Shown here piece after piece: positions 41,561 through 50,433 of a stretch of 64,000 nucleotides of DNA. A program made the translations under genes and the position numbers. Where the stretch lies: assembly GCF_009931655.1 (NCBI RefSeq), contig NZ_CP047984.1, positions 3,055,001-3,119,000 on the forward strand, read 5' to 3'. The stretch is from Pontibacter russatus (GTDB taxonomy: Bacteria; Bacteroidota; Bacteroidia; Cytophagales; Hymenobacteraceae). The notes beneath the pieces were generated by a model that searched no databases, was not told the DNA's origin, and worked only from the letters and a program-made list of their open reading frames with translations. How positions within the stretch are numbered: the stretch's first letter is position 1; every line of letters begins with the position of its first letter.

Positions 41561-43383
41561 ACTATTTAGAAAACCGCAAATACGTCATTCAGGGCATCTT
41601 TATACTGGTGGGTGCCGTTTTTGCCCTCCGGCTGTTCTACATCCAGGTGGTGGACAGCAGCTACAAGCAGGCGGCCGAAACCAATGCCATCAAGCCGGTT
41701 ATCCAATACCCTTTCCGGGGCCTGATTTACGACCGCAACGGGGAGTTACTGGTGCAGAACACACCTGTGTATGACATGATGGTGGTGCCCAAAGAGGTGC
41801 AGGAACTGGATACCATGCGCCTGGTGGAGCTTGTGAACCTGCCGCTGGAGGATGTGCGGGAGCGCCTGAAGAAGGCCCGCGCCTACTCCTACGTGCAGCC
41901 CTCCGCCTTTTACCAGAAACTCAGCACCCAGGAGTTCGCCCGCATCCAGGGCAGCCTCATCGACTTTCCCGGCTTCTATATAAACGCCCGCACGGCCCGG
42001 GGTTACCCGCACCAGAGCCTGGCGCATGCGCTGGGGTATATAGCCGAAATCAGCCCAAGGCAGCTGGAGGACTCGGCCTACAGCGACTACCGCCCCGGCG
42101 ACTATATCGGCAAGAGCGGCATTGAGCTGGAGTATGAGGAGTACCTGATGGGCAAGCGCGGCGTGAAGTACAAGATGGTGAACGTGCGCGGCGTGGAGAA
42201 GGGCTCGTTTAAGGATGGCGCCTACGACACGCTCTCCGTAGCCGGAAAGAACCTCATCAGCACCATCGACCTTGACCTGCAGCAATATGGCGAGTTCCTG
42301 ATGAACGGGGCGAAGGGAAGCGTGGTGGCCATCGAGCCCAAGACCGGCGAGGTGCTGGCTTATATATCAGCCCCGTTCTACGACCCGAACCTGTTCACGG
42401 GCAAGGACTACGGAAAGAACTATATGGAGCTGCTGAGCGAGCCCAACAAAACGATGTTCAACCGCCCGGTGATGGCGAGCAGCAACCCGCCCGGCTCCAT
42501 TTTTAAGCTGGCGCAGGCGCTCGTGGGGCTGCAGGAGGGTGTTATCACACCCGGTACCGGCTACCCCTGCAACCAGAGCCTGGTGAAGTGCTCGCACGCC
42601 CACGCGGCGCCCACCAACCTGAGCACCGCCATCCAGACCTCCTGCAACCCTTATTTTTACCAGGTGTTCCGGGCCATCGTGAACCAGGGGAAATCCAAAA
42701 ACACTTACAAGGACACCGCCATCGGCCTGGCCGACTGGCGCGAGCAGATCACCACCTTCGGCTTCGGCAGGGAGCTCGGCATCGACCTGCCAAATGAGAA
42801 AGAGGGCATCATCGCCTCCACCGCCATGTACGACCGCATATATGGGGAGAACCGCTGGAAGTTTTCCACCATATACTCCCTCAGCATCGGGCAGGGCGAG
42901 TTGGGCGTCACGCCTTTGCAAATGGCCAATTTTATGGCGACCATTGCAAACAGGGGCTACTACATCACGCCGCACATCATCCGCTCCATCGGCGAGAGGG
43001 GGGAGCCGCTGCCGGAGTACCAGGAGCGACATTACACCGCCGTGGAGTCACGCCACTTTGACCCGGTGATAGAAGGCATGTCGGCTGTGGTGAAGTCGGG
43101 GACGGGACGGAACGCGTCGCTGGAGAAAATGGGCATTGAGGTGTGCGGCAAAACGGGCACGGCCGAGAACCCCCAGGGCAAGGACCATGCGGTGTTTGTG
43201 GCGTTTGCCCCGAAGGATGACCCAAAGATAGCCATTGCGGTGTATGTGGAGAACGCGGGCTTCGGAGCACAGTCGGCGGCGCCTATTGCGGGCCTGATGA
43301 TAGAGCAGTACCTGACAGACTCCGTTACCCAGAAGAAGAAGGAAGACTGGGTGCTGAGCAGAGAGTATCTTAATATTGACTAA
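41557..43383 (+). CDS. mrdA: Penicillin-binding protein 2 (elongasome transpeptidase)
   Basis: 608 residues. One N-terminal membrane helix, a PBP dimerisation domain (FRGLIYDRNGELLVQN) and a transpeptidase domain: SxxK in PPGSIFK (about residue 315), the second motif SCN in TSCNPYFY, and KTGT in CGKTGTAENP. It cross-links peptidoglycan for side-wall growth together with RodA. The second motif has C where many PBPs have S or other residues (SxN is kept). The gene follows mreD directly and ends three bases before rodA. Confidence 0.96.
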   Translation: MNYLENRKYVIQGIFILVGAVFALRLFYIQVVDSSYKQAAETNAIKPVIQYPFRGLIYDRNGELLVQNTPVYDMMVVPKEVQELDTMRLVELVNLPLEDVRERLKKARAYSYVQPSAFYQKLSTQEFARIQGSLIDFPGFYINARTARGYPHQSLAHALGYIAEISPRQLEDSAYSDYRPGDYIGKSGIELEYEEYLMGKRGVKYKMVNVRGVEKGSFKDGAYDTLSVAGKNLISTIDLDLQQYGEFLMNGAKGSVVAIEPKTGEVLAYISAPFYDPNLFTGKDYGKNYMELLSEPNKTMFNRPVMASSNPPGSIFKLAQALVGLQEGVITPGTGYPCNQSLVKCSHAHAAPTNLSTAIQTSCNPYFYQVFRAIVNQGKSKNTYKDTAIGLADWREQITTFGFGRELGIDLPNEKEGIIASTAMYDRIYGENRWKFSTIYSLSIGQGELGVTPLQMANFMATIANRGYYITPHIIRSIGERGEPLPEYQERHYTAVESRHFDPVIEGMSAVVKSGTGRNASLEKMGIEVCGKTGTAENPQGKDHAVFVAFAPKDDPKIAIAVYVENAGFGAQSAAPIAGLMIEQYLTDSVTQKKKEDWVLSREYLNID

Positions 43384-43386
43384 GGA

Positions 43387-44721
43387 ATGGGAGTAGAGCA
43401 GAAAGTACTGGGCAGCAGCAGGGGGATTGTGTCGCCTGTGGCGGGCAGGCATACGTCCGGCAGCCGCCTGCTCCAGAACATGGACTGGGTAACGGTGCTG
43501 CTGTATTTCCTGCTGGTGGCGCTGGGCTGGATGAACATATACGCCGCCGTGTACAGCCCCGACAATGTGGTGAACATCATGAGCTTCGATATCAACTCAG
43601 GCAAGCAACTGGTGTGGATTGCGGCCTCGCTGCTGCTCATCGTGGTGCTGCTGGTGGTGGATTACAAGGTGTATGAGCATCTTGCGTACCCTATATATGG
43701 CGCTGTCATCCTGCTCTTGCTGGTGACGCTGGCAGTGGCCGAGCCGATTGCCGGCTCCAGGTCGTGGCTCGATTTGGGGGGAGGCATCCGGCTGCAGCCG
43801 GCCGAGCTGGCAAAGTTTGCCACGGCCCTGGCCGCCTCCAGGTTTCTGAGCACCATCAGCCTGCGCCAGCAGAACTTCAAAGACCAGATGAAGCTTGCGG
43901 CCATTACGCTGCTGCCTCCGGCCATCATCATCCTGCAGAACGAGACAGGCTCGGCCCTGGTGTTTGCCGCTTTTATCCTGGCTTACTTCCGGGAGGGCAT
44001 GTCGCCGCTGATCCTGATTATCGGCGGCTCCGTGGCCGCCATTTTCATCCTCACGCTCCTCATCCCGAAACTGTACCTGATTCTGGCGCTTACGGTGCTG
44101 CTCGCGCTGGCCACCTGGCTCGACTACCGCCTGCTGCGCCGCTACAAGACGATGATCGCTCTGTGGACCCTTATCGTGGGGATGATCTTCAGCGTGGACT
44201 TTTTTGTGAACAACGTGCTGCAGCCGCACCAGCAGAACCGCATCAAGGCGCTCATCAACCCGGAGGCGGACCCGCTGGGCTATGGCTGGAACGTGACCCA
44301 GTCTAAAATAGCGATTGGCTCCGGCGGCTTCTGGGGCAAGGGATTCCTGGAGGGCACCCAGACCAAGTTTGACTTTGTGCCGGAGCAAAGCACCGACTTT
44401 ATCTTCTGCACCATCGGCGAGGAGCAGGGCTGGGTGGGCAGCACCGTGCTGATTGCCCTGTTCGTGCTCCTGCTGATCCGTATCGTGCGGGTGGCAGAGC
44501 GGCAGAAATCTGTTTTCGGGCGCACCTACGGGTACTGCGTGGCCTCCATTATCTTCTTCCACTTCCTGGTGAACGTAGGCATGACGATTGGGCTGGCGCC
44601 CGTGGTGGGCATCCCGCTGCCTTTCTTCAGCTACGGCGGCTCCTCGCTGTGGTCTTTCACCATTCTGCTGTTCATCCTCATCGCCATCGACGCCAACCGC
44701 AGCCAGGACCTGGCCCGTTAG
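43387..44721 (+). CDS. rodA: RodA SEDS peptidoglycan glycosyltransferase
   Basis: 444 residues, ten or more membrane spans. SEDS motifs: RSWLDLGGGIRLQPAELAK, FVPEQSTDFIFCTIGEEQGW and VVGIPLPFFSYGGSSLW. RodA polymerises glycan strands as the partner of PBP2. The N-terminal 30 residues before the first span are an extension. The loop after the sixth span carries the conserved EST/EQSTDF acidic site. The operon ends with a very long hairpin. Confidence 0.96.
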   Translation: MGVEQKVLGSSRGIVSPVAGRHTSGSRLLQNMDWVTVLLYFLLVALGWMNIYAAVYSPDNVVNIMSFDINSGKQLVWIAASLLLIVVLLVVDYKVYEHLAYPIYGAVILLLLVTLAVAEPIAGSRSWLDLGGGIRLQPAELAKFATALAASRFLSTISLRQQNFKDQMKLAAITLLPPAIIILQNETGSALVFAAFILAYFREGMSPLILIIGGSVAAIFILTLLIPKLYLILALTVLLALATWLDYRLLRRYKTMIALWTLIVGMIFSVDFFVNNVLQPHQQNRIKALINPEADPLGYGWNVTQSKIAIGSGGFWGKGFLEGTQTKFDFVPEQSTDFIFCTIGEEQGWVGSTVLIALFVLLLIRIVRVAERQKSVFGRTYGYCVASIIFFHFLVNVGMTIGLAPVVGIPLPFFSYGGSSLWSFTILLFILIAIDANRSQDLAR

Positions 44722-44771
44722 CACCACATTCCTGCCTGTAAAGCAAGCTGCTTTCCGGGCAGGAAACCATT

Positions 44772-44833
44772 GGCTATATATAAAAGAAGCGGGGCAGCCA
44801 TATGCAGCTGCCCCGCTTCTTTTATATATAGCC
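44772..44833. terminator. 27-bp perfect hairpin after rodA, bidirectional
   Basis: Arms 44772-44798 and 44807-44833 are exact reverse complements with an 8-base loop CATATGCA. The stem core is AAAAGAAGCGGGGCAGC, followed by CTTCTTTTATATA on both strands. It lies between converging rodA and a leftward lipoprotein gene, and can end both transcripts. Confidence 0.9.
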
Positions 44834-44910
44834 TGTCACGGTGGTCCTTGCTTGAAGTTCTGACTGGCTGCTGATATAGCATCCGCAGAAAACCCGGCAG
44901 GCTGTGCTCT

Positions 44911-45396
44911 CTACTGGTTCTTGTCCCAGGCCTCAAACGTCTCGGAGGGGACATCATGGCTGAAGGTCTTTTTGAGTTCCAGCGTTTCGCCATCTTTGAT
45001 ATCAAAGTACTTGTAAGAATAGGCCAGACTACCGCTTTGCGAGGATTTCATCAGAACCACGTAAACAAAGTACTTTCCGGGCTCGATGGGCTCGTTCATA
45101 TGGTCGCCTACCGATCCGTACTTTGCCGACTTGTATTCTCCGGAATTTTTGTCGTAGAGAGAGCCGATGTGTATGTCAGAACCCGAGGCTTCCACATCAA
45201 AATCCCTGTCCTCGGCGGGCCATATATGAATAATGGCTTTTGCAGGCTCCCGTTTGATTGAGCCGGAGGATGCTTTCACCTCTTTCCTTACTTCAACATC
45301 AATCGTGGTTTCCTGTGGCCCCGTATCAGCCTCGTCATCTTGGCAGGCAGTCAGGAACAGGCACAGGAGTAGGGGAAGCAATAATATTTTTTTCAT
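44911..45396 (-). CDS. Hypothetical surface-type lipoprotein
   Basis: 161 residues. Signal peptide with lipobox LTAC (Cys18) followed by QDDEAD, an acidic tract suggesting transport to the cell surface. The mature domain is beta-rich (IIHIWPAEDRDFDVEASGSD, GKYFVYVVLMKSS) and could be an immunoglobulin- or carbohydrate-binding-like fold. No family recognised. Single gene between the long terminator and an untranscribed spacer. Confidence 0.75.
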   Translation of the reverse strand: MKKILLLPLLLCLFLTACQDDEADTGPQETTIDVEVRKEVKASSGSIKREPAKAIIHIWPAEDRDFDVEASGSDIHIGSLYDKNSGEYKSAKYGSVGDHMNEPIEPGKYFVYVVLMKSSQSGSLAYSYKYFDIKDGETLELKKTFSHDVPSETFEAWDKNQ

Positions 45397-45781
45397 GAGC
45401 GTAATTGTTAAAGAATAATTGATAATAAAAGGGTTAAACGATCAGGTGATATGACGGCTTTTGCGGATCATGACTTAATACGGCTTGCTGTTTATATAGT
45501 TATACCTCTTTATTTGGGTGGTATAAGCTTCGCTGCCATGTATTAAATTGACTGCGACAACCGGGCAACAGCTTCATGCTGCCCCCTTGTTTGGTTGCTC
45601 GTTGGGAGAGAGGCACTTACTGCACTGGCACTCGTTTCAGAGAACTTGCAGGGGCAATCTACCAAAGGATATACGCAGCAGTGCCTAGATTATTGCAGCT
45701 GCCGAAACTTTAAGGAGAGGCCTCCAGTGCAATGCAGGCGCCTCAGGTTGCCTGAGGCTGGGCAGACAGAGCTTAACCCAA
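45397..45781. other. Intergenic region with two small inverted repeats
   Basis: No gene is supported. TTATACC (45500-45506) and GGTATAA (45520-45526) form an operator-like dyad upstream of the leftward lipoprotein gene. GCCTCAGG-TTG-CCTGAGGC (45740-45758) is a perfect 8-bp hairpin behind the tRNA-Leu terminator. Confidence 0.5.
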
Positions 45782-45810
45782 TAAAAAAGCCGCTCAAAGA
45801 AAGCGGCTTT
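45782..45810 (-). terminator. Terminator after tRNA-Leu
   Basis: AAAGCCGCT (45786-45794) pairs with AGCGGCTTT (45802-45810). Read on the minus strand it is followed by TTTTATT. It starts 7 bases after the tRNA end. Confidence 0.9.
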
Positions 45811-45816
45811 AGAGTG

Positions 45817-45900
45817 TACCAGGAGCGGGAATCGAACCCGCACGGCCTTGCGGCCACAAGATTTTAAGTCTTGCGTGTCTACCAATTCCACCATCCCGGC
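45817..45900 (-). tRNA. tRNA-Leu (anticodon TAA)
   Basis: 84 nt class II tRNA on the minus strand. The acceptor starts GCCGGGA and ends TCCTGGT plus discriminator A; CCA is not encoded (CAC follows). The anticodon arm CAAGA-CTTAAAA-TCTTG gives TAA, the variable arm is GTGGCCGCAAGGCCGT, and the T arm carries GGTTCGAATCC. Confidence 0.95.
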
Positions 45901-45935
45901 AAGCTCCAGGGGCGGGCCCCGAAGTGTAGACTGTA

Positions 45936-45974
45936 AAAAGCAAAGACGTTGTGGTCTACAACGTCTTTGCTTTT
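45936..45974 (-). terminator. Terminator after tRNA-Gly
   Basis: A perfect 17-bp stem (45936-45952 with 45958-45974; core AAAAGCAAAGACG) and 5-base loop GGTCT. Minus-strand reading ends in CTTTTTAC. It isolates tRNA-Gly from tRNA-Leu. Confidence 0.9.
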
Positions 45975-45982
45975 GTGTGCTG

Positions 45983-46055
45983 AGCGGGAGACGGGATTCG
46001 AACCCGCGGCCTCGACCTTGGCAAGGTCGCGCTCTACCAACTGAGCTACTCCCGC
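45983..46055 (-). tRNA. tRNA-Gly (anticodon GCC)
   Basis: 73 nt on the minus strand, from GCGGGAGTAGC at 46055 to the discriminator T at 45983. Anticodon arm GACCT-TGCCAAG-GTC gives GCC; D arm TCAGTTGGTAGAGC and T arm GGGTTCGAATCCC are standard. CCA is not encoded. Confidence 0.96.
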
Positions 46056-46256
46056 TTTTGTTATTCCCAAACCACGCAGTGATTTAGTGTTGCAAAGATA
46101 TAGACAAAATCTTACTTGTCAATAGCCGCCTCCAAAAAAATCTCCTCCCCGGCCCTTTATTCCTGATTTTCAGGATTAAACTTTTCAGAAGCCGCCTGCT
46201 GCACCGGTATGGCCGCTGAAGTAATAACACTGCCTTTCAGCCACTCTATATATATA

Positions 46257-46314
46257 ACAGCCCTCAAAATTATATATAAACCGGCAGGCCCTGCCGCGTC
46301 AGGTAAAGGGCTGT
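46257..46314 (-). terminator. Nested inverted repeats after mutS
   Basis: ACAGCCCT (46257-46264) pairs with AGGGCTGT (46307-46314); inside lies CGGCAGG-C-CCTGCCG (46282-46296). The region starts 28 bases past the mutS stop. Termination on the minus strand is plausible, but there is only a TATATA-type T tract after it. Confidence 0.45.
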
Positions 46315-46342
46315 ATATAAACGGCAGCAGGCAGCTGAGGTG

Positions 46343-48967
46343 TCAATGCTTTACCGACTTCCCTTGTAGCAGCATTTTCAGCTCGTTCAGCTTCAGGAGC
46401 GCCTCCACCGGGGTGATAGTGTTGATGTCCAGGTTTTCCATCAGTTCTTTCAGGCGCACCAGCTGCGGGTCGTGCAGCTCGAACATGCTAAGCTGGTAAT
46501 TGCTTTTGGGCACTTCCTTCATCTTCTGCTGCGGCGCCTGCTCCGACACTTTCTCTTTTTCGAGGTGGTGCATGATCTCGTCGGCGCGCAGCACCACGTT
46601 GTTGGGCATGCCCGCCATCTGCGCCACGTGTATCCCGAAGCTGTGCTCGCTGCCGCCCTCCACCAGCTTCCGCATAAACAGGATTTTCCCACCTGCCTCC
46701 TTCACCGACACGTTGAAGTTCTTCACGCGGGGCAGGTCCTCGGCCAGTTGGTTCAGCTCGTGGTAATGCGTGGCGAAAAGTGTTTTGGCCCTGAACTTCG
46801 GGTGGTTGTGCAGGTGCTCCACGATGGCCCAGGCAATGGAGATGCCGTCGTAGGTGCTGGTGCCGCGGCCAATCTCGTCCATCAGCACCAGGCTGCGGTC
46901 TGAGAGGTTGTTCAGGATGCTGGCCGTCTCCGTCATCTCCACCATAAACGTAGACTCGCCCTTCGAGAGGTTGTCTGAGGCGCCCACGCGGGTGAAAATC
47001 TTGTCGATGATGCCCAGGTTGGCGGCGGCGGCCGGCACAAAGGAGCCAATCTGCGCCATCAGCACAATCAGGGCCGTCTGGCGCAGCAACGCGCTCTTGC
47101 CAGCCATGTTGGGGCCGGTGATGATGATGATCTGCTGGGCCTCGTGGTCGAGGAAGATGTCGTTGGGCACGTAGGCCTCCCCCAGCGGCAACTGCTTCTC
47201 AATGACCGGGTGGCGGCCGCTCTTTATCTCCAGCACATGGCTGTCGCTCACGTCGGGCTTCACGTAGTGGCTGCTCAGGGCAATTCCGGCAAAGGAACTG
47301 AGGCAGTCGATGATGCCGATGACCCGGGCGTTCTGCTGCACCTGCGCCACATAGTCGAGGGCGTGCAGCACCAGATCGTTGAACAGGCCGAATTCGATGG
47401 TGAAGATGCGCTCCTCGGCGTTCAGGATCTTCTCCTCGTAGGTCTTCAGCTCTTCCGTTATATACCGCTCCGCATTCACCAGCGTCTGCTTGCGTATCCA
47501 GGAGGCGGGCACCTTGTCTTTGTGGGCGTTGCTGACCTCCAGGTAATACCCGAACACTTTGTTGTAGGCAATTTTGAGGGAGCCGATGCCCGTGTTTTTG
47601 ACTTCGCGCTGCTGCAGCTGCGCCAGGTAGTCCTTGCCCGAGAAGGCAATGCTCCGCAGTTCGTCCAGCTCGGCGTTCACGCCCTCGTTTATCATGTTGC
47701 CCTGGTTGGTGAGCATGGGCGGCTCCGGCTTCAGCACGTTCCGGATTTCCTCCCGCAGCCCGTCGCAGGGAGCCAGTTGCGCGGCCAGCCGCTGCAGGGC
47801 CGGTATATCACTAAGCGCCAATGCCTTTTGAATGGGCAGAATAGCCTCCAGCGCCTTTGCCAACTGCACCAGCTCGCGCGGGTTTACGCGGCGCACTGCC
47901 ACTTTCGAGATCAGCCGCTCCAGGTCGTTTATCTGCTTCAGGTGCTGCGTGAGCTCGGCCAGCAGTCCGCTGTGCTTTGTCAGGGCCTCCACGGTGTCAA
48001 GGCGGCGGCGGATTTGGGCCACGTCTTTCAGCGGCAGCACTACCCACTTCTTCAGCAGGCGCCCCCCCATGGGCGTCACGGTCTGGTCGAGCACCTGTAT
48101 GAGCGGCACGCCCTCGGGGTGCTGCGGAAACAGCAGCTCCAGGTTGCGCACCGTGAAGCGGTCGAGCCATACATACTTATCCTCCTCGAGGCGCGAGATG
48201 GTGGCGATATGGCTGATCTCGTGGTGCTGCGTTTCGGAGAGGTAGTGCAGGATAGCGCCCGCCGCAATGATGCCTTCCGCCATGCCCTCGATACCAAAGC
48301 CCTTGAGCGAAGCGGTCTTGAAATGGCGCGTCAATGACTCGTAGGCTGTGTCGTGGTTAAACACCCAGGGCTCCAGCGCATAATACCGGAAGTCGGGGCC
48401 GTAATTTTCTATGAAGGTTTCTTTCTCGCGCTTGCAGAACAGCACCTCGGCCGGGGCCAGGCTCTGCAGCAGTTTGCTGATATAGCTCTTGTCGCCCTGC
48501 GCGGTGATGAACTCCCCGGTGGACACATCCAGAAAAGAGATGCCAGTTTCTGTCTTGCCGAAATGCACGGCCGCCAGGTAATTGTTGCTGCGCCTCTCCA
48601 GCACCTGGTCGTTGAAGGACACGCCGGGGGTAACGAGTTCCGTCACGCCCCGCTTCACGATGCCTTTCACCGATTTAGGGTCTTCCAGCTGGTCGCAGAT
48701 GGCCACGCGCTCCCCGGCCCGCACCAGTTTGGGCAGGTAGGTGTCGAGGGAGTGGTGCGGGAAACCGGCCAGGGCCACTTCGGAGGAGGAACCGGCACCG
48801 CGCTTGGTCAGCACAATGTCGAGGATTTTGCTGGCCTTAATGGCATCCTCCCCAAAGGTTTCGTAAAAGTCGCCCACCCTGAACAGCAGCAGCGCCCCCG
48901 GGTGCTTCCCCTTGATGACGTTGTACTGTTTCATGAGCGGGGTAACGCTGCCGTTTTCTGCCTTCAT
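46343..48967 (-). CDS. mutS: DNA mismatch repair protein MutS
   Basis: 874 residues from the ATG at 48967 (MKAENGSVTPLMKQY); an upstream ATG adds eleven residues without family match. Mismatch-reading motif LFRVGDFYETFGEDA (Phe-x-Glu), Walker A TGPNMAGKSALLRQ, Walker B LVLMDEIGRGTSTYDG, and the C-terminal helix-turn-helix region with RLKELMENLDINTITPVEAL. It binds mispairs and recruits MutL. mutL is not in the window. Single gene with tRNA genes downstream. Confidence 0.97.
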   Translation of the reverse strand: MKAENGSVTPLMKQYNVIKGKHPGALLLFRVGDFYETFGEDAIKASKILDIVLTKRGAGSSSEVALAGFPHHSLDTYLPKLVRAGERVAICDQLEDPKSVKGIVKRGVTELVTPGVSFNDQVLERRSNNYLAAVHFGKTETGISFLDVSTGEFITAQGDKSYISKLLQSLAPAEVLFCKREKETFIENYGPDFRYYALEPWVFNHDTAYESLTRHFKTASLKGFGIEGMAEGIIAAGAILHYLSETQHHEISHIATISRLEEDKYVWLDRFTVRNLELLFPQHPEGVPLIQVLDQTVTPMGGRLLKKWVVLPLKDVAQIRRRLDTVEALTKHSGLLAELTQHLKQINDLERLISKVAVRRVNPRELVQLAKALEAILPIQKALALSDIPALQRLAAQLAPCDGLREEIRNVLKPEPPMLTNQGNMINEGVNAELDELRSIAFSGKDYLAQLQQREVKNTGIGSLKIAYNKVFGYYLEVSNAHKDKVPASWIRKQTLVNAERYITEELKTYEEKILNAEERIFTIEFGLFNDLVLHALDYVAQVQQNARVIGIIDCLSSFAGIALSSHYVKPDVSDSHVLEIKSGRHPVIEKQLPLGEAYVPNDIFLDHEAQQIIIITGPNMAGKSALLRQTALIVLMAQIGSFVPAAAANLGIIDKIFTRVGASDNLSKGESTFMVEMTETASILNNLSDRSLVLMDEIGRGTSTYDGISIAWAIVEHLHNHPKFRAKTLFATHYHELNQLAEDLPRVKNFNVSVKEAGGKILFMRKLVEGGSEHSFGIHVAQMAGMPNNVVLRADEIMHHLEKEKVSEQAPQQKMKEVPKSNYQLSMFELHDPQLVRLKELMENLDINTITPVEALLKLNELKMLLQGKSVKH

Positions 48968-49108
48968 ACTTCTATATTTGATGCTTTCGCAGATGCGCAA
49001 GCAATGATAATGTCTAAGTTATATATCAGAGGAGGTTTTTATAGATAAACCCCTCTGTTGCTCTTCAGGGGATTCCTAAACCCTGGTATTCTTTCCTGAT
49101 GTTACCGC

Positions 49109-49300
49109 TTCGGATTTGTAATCCGAAACTTCATGAGTGGCGGGTTAATTATCCCCCTGTCTGCCGTAGCTGTTGGTTTCGGTAGCGGATTGCAAATCCG
49201 AAGCTATTATACTTCCGGATTATAAATCCGGAAGAGCTATATGGTTTGCTCCCCGAACATTCCTGTCCGACAGGATGGGTTTCGGATTTTTCAATCCAAA
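49109..49300. repeat. Cluster of four GGATT-N3/4-AATCC palindromes
   Basis: Four related hairpins in 190 bases: TTCGGATT-TGT-AATCCGAA (49109-49127), CGGATT-GCA-AATCCG (49186-49200), CTTCCGGATT-ATA-AATCCGGAAG (49212-49234) and a partly decayed TTCGGATT-TTTC-AATCCAAA (49281-49300). The stems are alike and the loops differ. They lie in the gap between divergent mutS and a methyltransferase gene and look like a REP-type family. Confidence 0.75.
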
Positions 49301-49312
49301 ACAGCTATACAA

Positions 49313-49470
49313 CAGTTAAGCCATTTAAGCCTTTCACAATCGAGCCATTTAACCATCCACAGCCGCCAATCCACAATCAGTATCCCGTTTGACTTTTGCC
49401 CAAAACCGCCAGACCTTTGCAGCAGCGCTGGAAACAAAAGGTCTTATGTCTAAAGTCTTGCGTCTAAAAA
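49313..49470 (+). repeat. Degenerate CCATTTAA/CCACAATC and GTCTAA tracts
   Basis: 49313-49380 is made of CCATTTAA, CCACA and CAATC words like the CAAC-rich tracts elsewhere. 49441-49470 is made of GTCTTATGTCTAAAGTCTTGCGTCTAA-type words like those in the ccmB-ccmC spacer. GACCTTTG (49411-49418) between them is a -7-like element, one mismatch from TAnnTTTG. Confidence 0.45.
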
Positions 49471-49472
49471 AT

Positions 49473-50012
49473 ATGCGGAAACTCTCGATGGACGAACTCA
49501 ACCGGGACTCGGTGGAGGACTTCAAAAATAAGAAAAAAATACCGTTAGTCTTGGTGCTCGACAATGTGCGCAGCCTGAATAATGTGGGTTCGGTGTTCCG
49601 GACGGCCGATGCGTTTATGGTGGAGAAAGTATACCTCTGCGGCATTACCGGCACGCCTCCGCACCGCGACATCGAGAAAACGGCCCTCGGCGCAACGGAG
49701 TCGGTGGCGTGGGAGCACGCGCCCGACACGCTGGAACTGGTGAAGCAACTGCAGGCCGACGGCTACCATATATGCGCCGTGGAGCAGGCGGAGAACAGCA
49801 CGATGCTGAACGGCTTTCAGCCGGAACCGGGGCAGCCATATGCTTTTGTGCTGGGCAACGAGGTGATGGGCGTGGAGCAGGAGGTGGTGAGCGTGGCGGA
49901 GGTGGTGCTGGAGATTCCGCAGTTCGGTACCAAACACTCACTAAACATCTCCGTGGCCGCAGGCGTTGTGGTGTGGGATTTCCTGAGCAAGACACTGGCG
50001 CAGCAGGCTTAG
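49473..50012 (+). CDS. TrmH/SpoU-family RNA 2'-O-methyltransferase
   Basis: 179 residues from the ATG at 49473 (MRKLSMDELNRDS), the usual family start; an in-frame ATG at 49446 is possible. SPOUT-fold motifs: LDNVRSLNNVGSVFRTADAF (motif 1), FVLGNEVMGVEQEVV (motif 2), IPQFGTKHSLNISVAAGVVV (motif 3). It methylates ribose in tRNA or rRNA using SAM. The substrate position cannot be told from sequence. The promoter lies within the repeat tract just upstream. Confidence 0.9.
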   Translation: MRKLSMDELNRDSVEDFKNKKKIPLVLVLDNVRSLNNVGSVFRTADAFMVEKVYLCGITGTPPHRDIEKTALGATESVAWEHAPDTLELVKQLQADGYHICAVEQAENSTMLNGFQPEPGQPYAFVLGNEVMGVEQEVVSVAEVVLEIPQFGTKHSLNISVAAGVVVWDFLSKTLAQQA

Positions 50013-50433
50013 CCCGGCTATATATGCGCTGTTGGAATACATATATAGCCCGAGCAGAGTATTATTCCCCTCCTCGGAGGGGTAGGGGTGGGTTTCGAGT
50101 TATCGGAATTCGCTCAAATTTATATATGGCAACCTGAGTTATATAGAAAGCACTGGCCTGGTTGGCGCTTTTTCTTTTCAGGAGCAGGCAATGGTAAGGA
50201 ATTGCCGATTTCTCACCATATGCGATATATGCGGCGGCAGCTTCGTAAAAAAAGGCGCCCATCATTAAACCTTCGTCGCGCTGCCTTGTCATATAATCAG
50301 AATTTCCCAAGCCCTGCATGACAGGGGGAAAGCTTTTGCCACCGTTGGGGCCAATTATTTGGGCTGTACCAGCCTATTGCCCGAGTTGCCTGCTACTGTT
50401 TCCGATTGAACACAAACTACCGCCACCAAAACT
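50013..50433. other. Intergenic region with a C/G-run palindrome
   Basis: CCCCTCC-TC-GGAGGGG (50067-50082) followed by TAGGGGTGGG is a GC palindrome of a type scattered in Bacteroidota genomes; related phrases occur at 783-800. No gene is supported; the open frames here lack protein-like composition. The promoter of the receptor gene should be near 50390. Confidence 0.45.

Noticed and set aside
49109..49300. CRISPR-like or operator array
   Set aside because: The palindromes are irregularly spaced with differing loops and no unique spacers of constant size.
50062..50321. Short frames on both strands before the receptor at 50434
   Set aside because: They overlap a GC palindrome and each other, with no recognised motif.
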